Shown here: one piece after another, positions 54,343-64,000 of the stretch
Position numbering within the stretch: the stretch's first letter is position 1
How the letters are laid out: each line of letters begins with the position of its first letter
DNA from: Ianthella basta
Taxonomy: Eukaryota > Porifera > Demospongiae > Verongiida > Ianthellidae
Direction of reading: 5' to 3'
Assembly: GCA_964019415.1 (NCBI GenBank)
Contig: OZ025871.1
Span: forward strand, 787,129 to 851,128
DNA length: 64,000 nucleotides
The notes under the pieces: generated by a model
Database searches by the model: none
What the model saw: the letters and a program-made list of their open reading frames with translations, nothing else
What the model was told of the DNA's origin: nothing
Position numbers and translations under genes: made by a program

Positions 54343-54645
54343 ATGGAATCTGATCGTATATTCTCTGTACAACTCAACTACAGCAAATGGCTACCATGCA
54401 CAGGGACGGACGAAACTGGTGCTCTATCTTACGCTTTTTCTCGTGTAGGACTTCCTGGTATCACAATTAAGCAAGAACAGTTGACTGCTATTCGTTACCT
54501 GTATGCTCAGAAGGACGTATTTTTGTGGTTACCGACTAGTTTTGGGAAGTCCGTCTGCTATGAGGTGTTGCCGATCCTTTTCGACTTCGCTGGAAGTAAG
54601 TCTGGCAGCGTATTGTCTCCCCTTGTATCCTTGATGGTGCACTGA
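54343..54645 (+). pseudogene. RecQ-like helicase N-terminal fragment, copy 1
   Basis: GITIKQEQLTAIRYLYAQKD, then PTSFGKSVCYEVLPILFDF (motif I, GKS, as in RecQ-type DEAD helicases), then SPLVSLMVH in the motif Ia position (usual SPLxSLMxDQ), then a stop. The start is frameshifted relative to copy 2. A GTAAGT follows FDFAGs in both copies and may be an ancestral donor. Confidence 0.6.
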
Positions 54646-54777
54646 GTGTGAAGCCTCCGCAAACGTTTCTGACTGTAGGGTGAAGCTCCTACCCCAGTAG
54701 AGTCCTTGGGGAGCTTGCTTCCTTGCACCTGTAACTTTCGCAAGCTTTCCTGAGCCACCTCACAGAACCTCTGGTGC

Positions 54778-55089
54778 TTACATTTGATGGACTGTTCTGA
54801 GTGATGCCAGGCAATTCCTGCACACGTACGATGGCAAACCATCGTCATTCTCGATTGCCACTAACAGCAGCCGACTAAGGCACCCAGGAAGGTCTTTCTT
54901 TAGCCCCTTTCGGCTGAACAACAAGGAAACATCCGACGAGCAAACTCTGCATTTGTAGAGCCTTACGAAGGCCGCACACACTGCCGTCCATTGATTAGTC
55001 AACTTTATACATGCGCAAAATTTCCCCCAAAAGTAGGGGAACGGAAACTGACACGTCCGTATATTATCCTTAAAATTCAACTGCGACAA
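54778..55089 (-). pseudogene. ZAD-like four-cysteine domain frame, copy 1
   Basis: CRVCSSDVSLLFSRKGLKK, DLPGCLSRLLLV, then GLPSYVCRNCLASLRTV. Two CxxC pairs about 45 residues apart with an LP..I/L..L core are the pattern of ZAD zinc-binding dimerisation domains. The frame is intact here but carries no DNA-binding fingers. Confidence 0.5.
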
Positions 55090-55313
55090 TGACTACTGCA
55101 CAGTTTACGGAGGACAGGCTATTCACTGATGCTCTCTCATATGCTCTTTCTTGCGTTGGACTTTCTAGTATTACGCTCAAGCAAGAACAACTGACTGCTA
55201 TTTGTTATCTCTATCAACGGAAGGGCGTATTTCTGTAGCTAACGACTGGTTTCAAAAAGTCGGTCTGCTACGAGGTGTTGCCGTTTCTTTTCGACTTCAC
55301 TGGAAGTAAGTCT
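55089..55313 (+). pseudogene. RecQ-like helicase fragment, copy 2
   Basis: MTTAQFTEDRLFTDALSYAL, then SSITLKQEQLTAICYLYQ, a TAG after VFL, then TTGFKKSVCYEVLPFLFDF. The stop and the loss of Gly before KS in motif I (FKKS) mean it cannot act. Confidence 0.55.
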
Positions 55314-55324
55314 GGCAGCATTGT

Positions 55325-55638
55325 TCTTCGATGGGCTGAGCTGTTGCTAGGCAATTCTTGCACACATACTACGGCAAACCATCGCCATCCTCGATTGGCA
55401 CCAAAAGTAGCCGACTGAGGCGCCCGGGAAGGTCTTCTGTCAGCCTATTTTGGCTGAACAATGAGGATGATCGATTTAGAGACACGTCTGACGAGCAAAT
55501 TCTGCATGTGCAAAGCCTTACGAAGGCTGCGCTCATTGCAGTCCATTGAACCTTATCCGCCGTCGACACGCCATTTCGATACGGAAGTATGACGTCACAG
55601 AACAGTGGCTCCCAGACCCTTATTCTTTTCCCCCGCAA
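55325..55638 (-). pseudogene. ZAD-like four-cysteine domain frame, copy 2
   Basis: CRICSSDVSLNRSSSLFSQN, DLPGRLSRLLLVP, then DGDGLP and a stop before YVCKNC. Same module as copy 1, broken by a nonsense codon between the two Cys pairs. Confidence 0.5.
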
Positions 55639-55660
55639 TTAACGCTAAGGGCCTGGGAAT

Positions 55661-55834
55661 GTAACTAATTTGGTCATTACTTTATCAACACCATCTGGTT
55701 CATGTAATCAGTGGGATTGTGTCTTCTATAATTATGTAGGTCACACCTTCAAACTAATAAGCATCAGAGAGATCTCTTTGGATTGTTTGTATAGAAGGCA
55801 ACTTGCATTTGTGGAGTGAGGCAGCTCATTTGAG
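55661..55834 (+). promoter_or_regulatory. 5' proximal region of gene C with candidate acceptor
   Basis: gattgtgtcttct..ta.gtaggtcacac is shared with 11340-11365 of gene A; gtttgtatag (55786-55795) is the equivalent of the TAG acceptors before A and B. ATG follows at 55835. Confidence 0.4.
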
Positions 55835-58800
55835 ATGGATACCAAATATGGAGTAACGGAACTCATTAGAGCAGCTACTAGTGTGACTGCAAAGGACAAA
55901 AAGCAACGAACTGCTCTTCACATAGCCAGCATTTGGGGTCGTTCCGATGTTGTCAAAGCATTCATTGAGGCTGGGTCTGATGTCAATGGACAAGATGAAG
56001 ATGGAACAACACCTTTGATGGAGGCAGCTACCAGGGGTTATGACCAAGTGGTGCATGAGCTCATCAGAGCAGGTGCTAGTGTGACTGCAAAGAATAACAG
56101 ACGACAATCTGCCCTTCAGTTAGCCAGGAGAAAAGGCTATTTTAGTATTGTGATAGCACTCATTGAGGCTGGGGATGTTGACGATCAACAAGATAAAGAT
56201 GGTACAACACCTTTGATGGAGGCAGCTTACAAGGGATATGACCTAGCAGCGCATAAGCTCATCAGAGCAGGTGCTAATGTGACTGCAATGGACAAGAAAC
56301 AACAGACTGCCCTTCACAAAGCCAGCCTGGCCGGCACTTCCAGTGTTGTCACAGAGCTCATTGAGGCTGGGGCTGACGTCAATGGTCAAGATGAAGATGG
56401 GACAACACCTTTGATGGAGGCAGCTACCAGGGGTCATGACAAAGTGGTGCATGAGCTCATCAGAGCAGGTGCCATTGTGTGTGCAAAGAATGACAGACAA
56501 CAATCTGCCCTTCAATTAGCCAGGAGAAATGGCTGTTTTAGTATTGCCATGGTACTCATTGAGGCTGGGGATGTTGACAATGAACAAGATGAGGATGGTG
56601 CAACACTTTTGATGGAGGCAGCTTACAAGGGATATGACCTAGCGGCGCATAAGCTCATCAGAGCAGGTGCTAATGTGACTGCGAAAAACAACAAACAACA
56701 GACTGCCCTTCACAAAGCCAGCCTGGCCGGCACTTCCAGTGTTGTCAAAGCACTCATTGAGGCTGGGGCTGACGTCAATGGACAAGATGAAGATGGGACA
56801 ACACCTCTATTGATGGCAGCTGATAAGGGTCATGACCAAGTTGTCCGTGAGCTCATTGGAGCAGGTGCTAGTGTGACTGCAAAGGACAGTAAACAACAAT
56901 CTGCTCTTCACATAGCCAGTAGCAGCTGGAGACAGCATTCTAGTGTTGTCACAACACTCATTGAGGGTGGGGCTGATGTCAATGGACTAGATGAAGATGG
57001 AGCAACACCTTTAATGATGGCAGCTGATAAAGGTCATGACCAAGTGGTCCGTGAGCTCATTGGAGCAGGTGCTAGTGTGACTGCAAAGGACAACAAACAG
57101 CAATCTGCTCTTCACATAGCCAGTAGCAGCTGGAGACAGCATTCTAGTGTTGTCACAATGCTCATTGAGGCTGGGGCTGATTTCAGTGGACAAGATAAAG
57201 ATGGAACAACACCTTTGATGGAGGCAGCTACCAGGAGATATGACCAAGTGGTGCATAAGCTCATCAAAACAGGTGCTAGTGTGACTGCAAAGGACAACAA
57301 ACAACAGACTGCCCTTCACAAAGCCATCCTCGCGAGCACTTCCAGTGTTGCCAAAGCACTAATTGAGGTTGGGGCTGACGTCAATGGTCAAGACGAAAAT
57401 GGGACAACTCCTTTAATGATGGCAGCTGATAAAGGTCATGACCAAGTGGTCCGTGAACTCATTGGAGCAGGTGCTAGTGTGACTACAAAGGACAACAAAC
57501 AACAGACTGCCTTTCACATAGCCAGAAGGTTGGGCCATTTCAGTGTTGTTAAAGCACTCATTGGGGCTGGGGCTGATATCAATGAACAAGATGAAAATGG
57601 AACAACTCTTCTAATGGAGACAGTTTACAAGGGTCATGATCAAGTGGTGCATGAGCTCATCAGAGCAGGTGCTAGTGTGACTGTAAAGGACAACAGACAA
57701 CAGACTGCCCTTCACATAGCCATCTTCAGAAACCATTTCAGTATTGTGAAAGCACTCATTGAGGGTGGGGCTGACATCAATGGTCAAGACGAAAATGAGA
57801 CAACTCCTTTAATGATGGCAGCTGATAAAGGTCATGACCAAGTGGTCCGTGAACTCATTGTAGCAGGTGCTAATGTGACTGCAAAGGACAACAAACAACA
57901 GACTGCCTTTCACATAGCCAGAAGGTTGGGCCATTCCAGTGTTGTCAAAGCACTCATTGAGGCTGGGGCTGATATCAATGAGCAAGATGAAGATGGAACA
58001 ACACTTTTAATGGAGACAGTTTACAAGGGTCATGATCAAGTGGTTCATGAGCTCATCAGAGCAGGTGCTAGTGTAACTGTAAAGGACAACAAACAACAGA
58101 CTGCCTTTCACATAGCCAGAAGGTTGGGCCATTCCAGTGTTGTCAAAGCACTCATTGGGGCTGGGGCTGATATCAATGAACAAGATGAAGATGGAACAAC
58201 ACTTTTAATGGAGACAGTTTACAAGGGTCATGATCAAGTGGTGCATGAGCTCATCAGAGCAGGTGCTAGTGTGACTGTAAAGGACAACAAACAACAATCT
58301 GCTCTTCACATAGCCAGTAGCAGCTGGAGACAGCTTTCCAGTGTTGTCAAAACACTCGTTGAGGCTGGGGCTGACGTCAATGGACAAGATGAAGATGGGA
58401 CAACACCTTTAATGATGGCAGCTGATAAGGGTCATGACCAAGTGGTCCATGAGCTCATTGGAGCAGGTGCTAGTGTGACTGCGAAGGACGACAAGCAACG
58501 AACTGCTCTTCACATAGCCAGCATTTGGGGTCGTTCTGATGTTGTCAAAGCATTCATTGAGGCTGGGTCTGGTGTCAATGGACAAGATGAAGATGGAACA
58601 ACACCTTTGATGGAGGCAGCTACCAGGGGTTATGACCAAGTGGTACATGAGCTCATCAGAGCAGGTGCTAGTGTGACTGCACTGAACAGGCAGCAAAAAC
58701 AGAGAGCCCTTCGCTTTGCTAGTACGGAAGAGCACTCAAGTGTTGTAAACACACTTATTGAGGCTGGGGCTGTTGTCAATGAACAAGACAGAGTTGGAAG

Positions 58801-61800
58801 AACTCTACTGATGTTGGCAAGTGAAAGCGGTCATAAGCAAGTGGTGCATGAGCTCATTAGAGCAGGTGCTTGTGTGACTGCATTGAACAGTCAGCAAAAA
58901 CAAAGAGCCCTTCTCTATGCCATCTGGGAAGGCCACTCCAGTGTTGTCAAAACACTCATTGAGGCTGGAGTTGATATCAGTGAGCATGATGAAGATGGGA
59001 TAACCATTTTGATGGATGCAGCTCTGAAGGGACAAGACCAAGAGGTACATAAGCTCATCAGAGCAGGTGCTAATGTGAATGCTGTCAGTAGATGCTATTC
59101 CTGGTTAGTTGCTGCTGGTTCAACAGCACTACATTTTGCTGCTGATACTAACAGTATTAATTGTGGGGTCCTCCTCGTGGAGGCAGGAGCAGATATGACA
59201 GCAAGGAATAAAGACGCTAGATCTCCCTTGGATCTTGCATCAGGTGACTTCCGACAGTCCATCCAACGGGCCCAACATTTCTCAACCAGACGCATTGTTG
59301 CAGTAATTGGCAATGCTGAACACGGCAAGAGTACACTGATAGCAGCTCTAAAGGCTGAAGGTAAAACCCGATTAAGGAGGTTCACCAACAGGTTTGCAAA
59401 GGTGCAGGACATCAGACATCGAACAACTGGAATTGAAGCAGTCCAGTACTCCAGTAAGAAGTATGGAGAGACACTGTTCTATGACTTTGCTGGTCAGTCT
59501 GATTACCATGGCCCTCATCAATCCTTCCTGGAGGCCATACTAAGCAAGCCAGGAGCGTCTGTGACCCTGTTACTTCTTGTGAAGGCAACTGATGAAGCAG
59601 ACACCATCACACAGCAAATCACTTGTTGGCTGCAACCTCTAGCTCTAGCATCAGCCCAATGTACTCCACAAGTGATCCTTGTTGGCAGTTTCCTGGACCA
59701 AGTAAAGTCCAGAGAGGAAGCAACCAGCAAGCTGTTGCAATGCACCCAGTTAGTGCAACAAAAATGTCCTTTCAACATCCAGGGCCCCTGTCTCCTTGAC
59801 AGCCGCAAGCCTGATTCTGAGGGCATCAATCAGATTTGCACCTTTTTTGTGGAGTCTCAACCCCCCCTATTAAACTCCGACACTTTCTCATACAACCTTC
59901 ACTGGGTCCTAGTGCAAATAAGGAAAGCATTCTCCGTTCCAGCCATCACACTCCACACCTTCCAGTCATGGCTGCTGGAAAATGATCAACTGCTCCCATT
60001 TCATCTACCCCCACCTGAGGAGGCGTGTCGTGACCTAACAGCAGTTGGCCACACCCTCTTTCTCCCCAACAAACGAGACCCCTCCAAGAGTTGGCTTATT
60101 TTGGACCTCCAAGCTATTCTTTACAATGTGTATGGCACTCTGTTGTCCAGCTCCCAGTGTAGGGTCAATAAGTTTGGTCTCCTCCATTGCAGCCAACTGG
60201 CTAAGCTGTTTCCCAAATTGGATCAAGCAATGATCCAAGAGGTCCTGATTAGCCTTGAGTTCTGCATCCAGGTCGACCCTTTGCTCATGAGAGAAGAACT
60301 GTTGAAGCTGACTGCAGAAGACAAGGTGGAAGGCTGGCTGTATTTCCCTGCCCTGGTGTCAGTCCAACCACCTGAGGTCTTCCCAGATGATCCAGACCCT
60401 CAGCGCCTCCAATGGGTGTGCTGGCAGCTGAAGACAGTTGAGAAGCACTTCATCTCTGCTCATCTCTTGCAGTCCGTCATCCTCCGTCTTGCAGCTAATC
60501 ATGTGTTCACCCACAAGTTGTCTCCCAGTGTGAGAGAGCACTGCTGCAGCGTTTGGTTGAACGGCCTTTCCTGGAGGTCCACCAAAGCTGTGGACATAGC
60601 AGTCCAGATAAATGACAGCAGTGTGGTCCAGGTTGTTGGACACAGCAATGCAGGACCTGAGAAACTACATCGATACATGTCGACTGTTATCCAAACTGTC
60701 ATCAAGACAATTACTCAGCAGTCACCGAAGTTGGAGGCCACATCCTACATCATCCACCCATACACACCTGCTATGTGGGAGAATAACAAAGCCCTTCCCC
60801 CTGACTTTCTCTATCCTGTTTCAAGTATTGTCTGTTCGATCAAGGGTGGAGATGACCACATTCTATCCCTGCCAAGACAGGATGGCCGTCTTCCTCACCA
60901 GATGAGCCTTCCAGAGTTGTTTGGAGGATGGTCTCCTCCTTTGTCAGTCGTGGAAGACATGCACTTCCAGAAGGATCCGCAGAGAGGTGTGCATGCTTCT
61001 TATTCATGCATTTTTGATGGGCCAATTTTTTGTACAGAATATCCCTGCGCATGCATAATGGCTACCCATTCAAATAGTGCATGTGTATGGTGTTGTGTTG
61101 GAGTAGCCTGTAGATTGGATGCTGGGTTCCTCCTCCTTTATATCTGCAGCTCCACTCTCTTCAGACCTGCCCTCAGTACCGTCATCCTCCAGCTCCCAAG
61201 GTGGAGCTACCACTGCTGACAAGGGACCCTCCCCAGAGATAGAAGCACTGACTACAACACAGCAAGGTATGCTCCATGCAGTGTACTACACACAAGTACA
61301 CCTCATTGTACCCAGTGTGGGAGGTGTATTTCACCTCACAGTGTACTAAATGCAACTTTTGATTGATACACATGAGTGTGCAAGGATACTGTGTGATTTA
61401 ACAATGTTTGTGTTGAGTCTAATGAAAGTCACGATTCGGAAGAAATGTTGGAAAGAAAGGGAAAATTGGCATCAGCTGGCAGCCGAACCCAGGACAACTT
61501 ACGCCCTAGCGCGAGGTTTCAGCAGCCCAAGCCAACCAACCAGGCCGGAACAATTCACCCTTTCCCTCCTTATAGGCTAGTTCCGAACGATGGAATGGTT
61601 TGACTAACCTTTGCAGGTGTGCCACTAACTGCTGCCACTTAGAACCTGCGTACAACAAGTCAGTACAGAACGATGACAAGGTTACAACCGACTCATTCAT
61701 CTTACGTAAAATTAGCAGTGTTACTGTCATCACTAGAGAAGCCTTCCCCATGAATGTGCTTGAAGTGCCTGTACCTCTTGATTAAATCAAATGATTACTC

Positions 61801-63456
61801 TGACATGATCACACAGTTGCCATGTGTTATAACAGTAGGTGGCATTGCCTTATGATAAATTTGTGTGCAGTCCATACATTCATTCTCTGTGTCTCACCTC
61901 ATGCACACATTGAATACCTATTGAATGTGTGCCATGCGTCTTCCCTTTCCTTGTAGCTCAACAAGTTCTTGACCACTTTCGGGACCAGTTCATTGCCGAA
62001 ATGGATACAGAGACAGTTATCATGGAACTTCACCACAAGGATATCATTGATAGAGGTGATCTGAGGACAATCTCAAGAAACCCTAACCCAAGACAACAGA
62101 ATGAGTACTTTCACTTGTGCTTGAAGGACAAGTGCACTGAGGGAGCCTTCAAGACTGTATGTGATGTAATCAGCTCAGTGCAGGGCAACCCGAAGATGAA
62201 AGCACTGGGTGAAGCAATGAAGAGGAGTTTGGAGACAGGTTAGTGTGTGTGTGTGTGTGTGTGTGTTTGGTGTTTATGTACGTATGTATTTGCATGTGTG
62301 CATATGTTGGTAAACAACCATAATTGGTGTGGACTATGCAAGGACCTTGGCCATGCCAACCCAATCTCTCCCTGTAGGAGACACCACCAGTCCCACTGCC
62401 CTTTGCTCGGAGTCACACATGAACAAACAACACACTGTCACAGGTGAGTGTGGACATTACTGTTGTACCGGTGAAGCCATATGGCAGTGAAGGCAGCATG
62501 TACCACCAACCATCCTGTAATACTGCCTCTCCTGGGTGCTATAGTTACTGGAGGGAGAGTCCCTTTGGTTGTAGGGCCACCTCTAATGGTACAGACTTCT
62601 GTGTTGTTGCGAAAGAAAGTTGAAATCTGTATGCCATGTGATGTAGTTCAGCCACTCTGTGCTCAGTGATTGGTCCATGTGACTGTCACATGACCAATAG
62701 ACATCATTAATTGACAGTCCCTGCACTTAGTAGTTATGTGCCCAGTCCACGTCTGGTCACCATTTTGCAAATTGTCCGTAAGGTGGTTTGGCAAGCCTTC
62801 TACTGTCTGCATAATCCTCTCCTTCAAACCTGCCCTCAGGACCGTCATCATCCAGCTCCAAAAGTGGAGCTACCGCTGCTGACAAGGGAGCCTCCACAGA
62901 GATGGAGGCACTGCCTACAACACAGCAAGGTATGCTCCATGCAGTGTCACTACACACGACTGCACCTCACAGTGTACCGAGTGTGGGAGGTGTGTCTGTC
63001 CATGTGTGTACATTTACATGGTTTAGTGTGTTTGAGTGGATTGACACAAGTTTACACTAATTCGCTTCACACTGAACATAGCTACAACAGCATACAAGTG
63101 TGTGATTCCAATGACACCTACACTCTGGTCTCAATCCCTCCACAGATGGACCCGCCCCCTTTGACATTGACTCCACCCCCACCTTTCAAGCCATCAGGAA
63201 GTTCGTTGTCTGTGAAGTTGCTACCGACTGGACCCTAATAGCCCTCTGCCTTGGATTTGAGCAACCTGCTATCATGAAGGCCAAATCTCAACAATCCATA
63301 CATTCATGCACAGCCATCTTTGACCAATGGTTGTCATGGGAACCAGGCACAGGGGAGAAGGACAGAACATGGCGCACTATCTTGTCCGCAGTGGAGGGTG
63401 CCGGACACAAGACCATCACACAGCAGCTCAAGAAAGAGCTGTTCTACCTCCAGTGA
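55835..63456 (+). CDS. gene C: ankyrin-Roc-COR-CARD-Death protein, intact
   Basis: Proposed exons: 55835-60986, 61150-61266, 61957-62238, 62378-62443, 62840-62929, 63146-63456 (6018 bases, 2005 residues). About 35 ankyrin repeats fill residues 1-1110, more diverged than in gene A (TRGYDQ, DKGHDQ and ETVYKGHDQ variants). The P-loop GNAEHGKST starts at Gly1159, then YDFAGQSDYHG, GSFLDQV and the COR-like region (GHTLFLPN, SWLILDLQAILYNVYG, WLYFPALVS). The exon equivalent to exon 3 of A and B is absent: about 370 bases are missing near 61335, with no frame effect. At exon 6 the usual AG has mutated (ccttcaa), but an AG 14 bases later keeps phase 1. No tail unit follows, so the protein plainly ends at the Death domain. 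Same inferred role as gene A. Confidence 0.85.
61430..61735 (-). mobile_element. possible tRNA-related SINE in intron of gene C
   Basis: This 300-base stretch has no match in the same intron of genes A and B. On the minus strand gggttcggctgcc resembles a B box and the preceding ggcttgggctgctg is a poor A box. The ends were not resolved. Confidence 0.3.
61957..62238 (+). CDS. gene C exon 4: CARD-like domain
   Basis: 94 codons, phase 1 to 1. Changes from gene A are conservative (FIAEMDTETV for FIDKMDAETV; KRSLE for KRRLE). Followed by a short (TG)n in the intron. Confidence 0.75.
63146..63456 (+). CDS. gene C exon 7: terminal Death domain
   Basis: TDWTLIALCLGFEQP, CTAIFDQWLSWEPG, RTWRTILSAVEGAGHKTITQ, QLKKELFYLQ and stop. 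Two codons shorter than in A and B. The loop between helices 2 and 3 is replaced (IMKAKSQQSIHS for VPTVAETDRCEDA), the most variable part of the exon. Confidence 0.8.
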
Positions 63457-64000
63457 ACTCAGAGCCTGGCTGAAGTACAGAGCGTGTTGTTGTGTTGTGT
63501 ATGATTTCTTTGTATTGAACCTCACCTCTTGTACCATAGCCTGTTTTGCATGTTTGTACACTGTATAACTGATTGCACAATTTGAATTTTTTGTAGTCTT
63601 GCATAATCATTGATTTACTTATCATAATGCATAATAATTATAATGGGAACAATGATCATAAGCCACATGAAAGCCATCCATGCAAGTATATGTATTTGCC
63701 TTGCAATTTTGACAGGAATTTAATTCAATTATTTGGCGTGGGTTAAATTATTGTGCAAATTATGGTATATTAAAACATTGCAGATTTTACTTGAGTGGTT
63801 GGGCAAGCCTTATATATATATAATGGTATTAGCTGTTTGAAATTTAAAATTTGAAATAATTATTGATCTCCATCACATGATAATCAGAATTGCCAATGCA
63901 ATCCCAATCACAAATTAATTGTACCCCTTGCCAAGATATATAATTTCCAGCTGTATGATAATAAGTGCAGTGTGTGTACATGTGTGTGCATGCATGCGTG
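63457..64000. other. 3' flank of gene C; no tail unit, AT-rich
   Basis: No match to the tail units found after genes A and B. AT-rich with ataatgcataataattataa. Possible 3' UTR; no clear polyadenylation signal chosen. Confidence 0.4.

Larger units (their letters stand above)
54250..55660. mobile_element. TIR-bounded element with RecQ-like and ZAD-like fragments in two copies
   Basis: Left end ttcccaggcc and right end ggcctgggaa are inverted, and both are followed inward by an attagcg/cgctaa-type segment. Inside are two repeats of one module: a RecQ-like helicase start on + (54343-54645; 55089-55313) and a four-Cys ZAD-like frame on - (54778-55089; 55325-55638). Both copies are damaged. No clear target duplication, so the superfamily is open. 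Confidence 0.5.

Overview
The window is metazoan nuclear DNA. It has multi-exon genes with GT-AG introns of about 190-390 bases, CARD and Death domains, many TIR transposons and MITEs, LINE fragments and long (GT)n tracts. The style (compact introns, very large ankyrin exon, signalling-domain expansion, dense MITEs) fits a demosponge such as Amphimedon. That assignment is an inference; no sequence search was possible.

The main content is a head-to-tail tandem array of one unusual gene family on the + strand. Each full member has a giant first exon with ankyrin repeats, then a Roc-type GTPase, then a COR-like region. Short exons follow: a Ser/Thr-rich linker, a CARD-like exon, more linkers, and a terminal Death-domain exon. 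Gene A (11449-22231) has about 60 ankyrin repeats and about 3056 residues. Gene B (34247-40276) has about 20 repeats and a one-base frameshift in the first exon. Gene C (55835-63456) has about 35 repeats and 2005 residues. A truncated fourth head lies at 47316-47586 and a tail from a preceding unit at 1-159, so the array is larger than the window. ANK-Roc-COR-Death is the order seen in DAPK1, but no kinase is visible and a CARD is inserted before the Death domain. My inference is a family of cytosolic, oligomerising innate-immune or cell-death scaffolds.

Every intron between the small exons appears to be phase 1. Exons have therefore been lost cleanly (exon 6 in B, exon 3 in C). In gene A a one-base deletion in exon 5 is offset by a one-base insertion in exon 6.

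Between the Death-domain stop and the next unit lies a duplicated tail: decayed exons of an unidentified protein ending in a charged C-terminal segment. After it come a conserved spliced-looking noncoding block (1883-2153, 25884-26322, 42806-43254) and 8-12 kb of duplicated flank broken by mobile elements. These include a Harbinger-type element with TTA target duplications and a Myb/SANT remnant (6837-8422), a hAT-type element with a perfect 8-bp duplication (51548-52320), several TA-flanked MITEs, a TIR-bounded element with RecQ-like and ZAD-like fragments (54250-55660), and LINE endonuclease and RT pieces. No tRNA, rRNA or CRISPR was seen. The many minus-strand ORFs across the ankyrin exons are frame shadows of the repeats.
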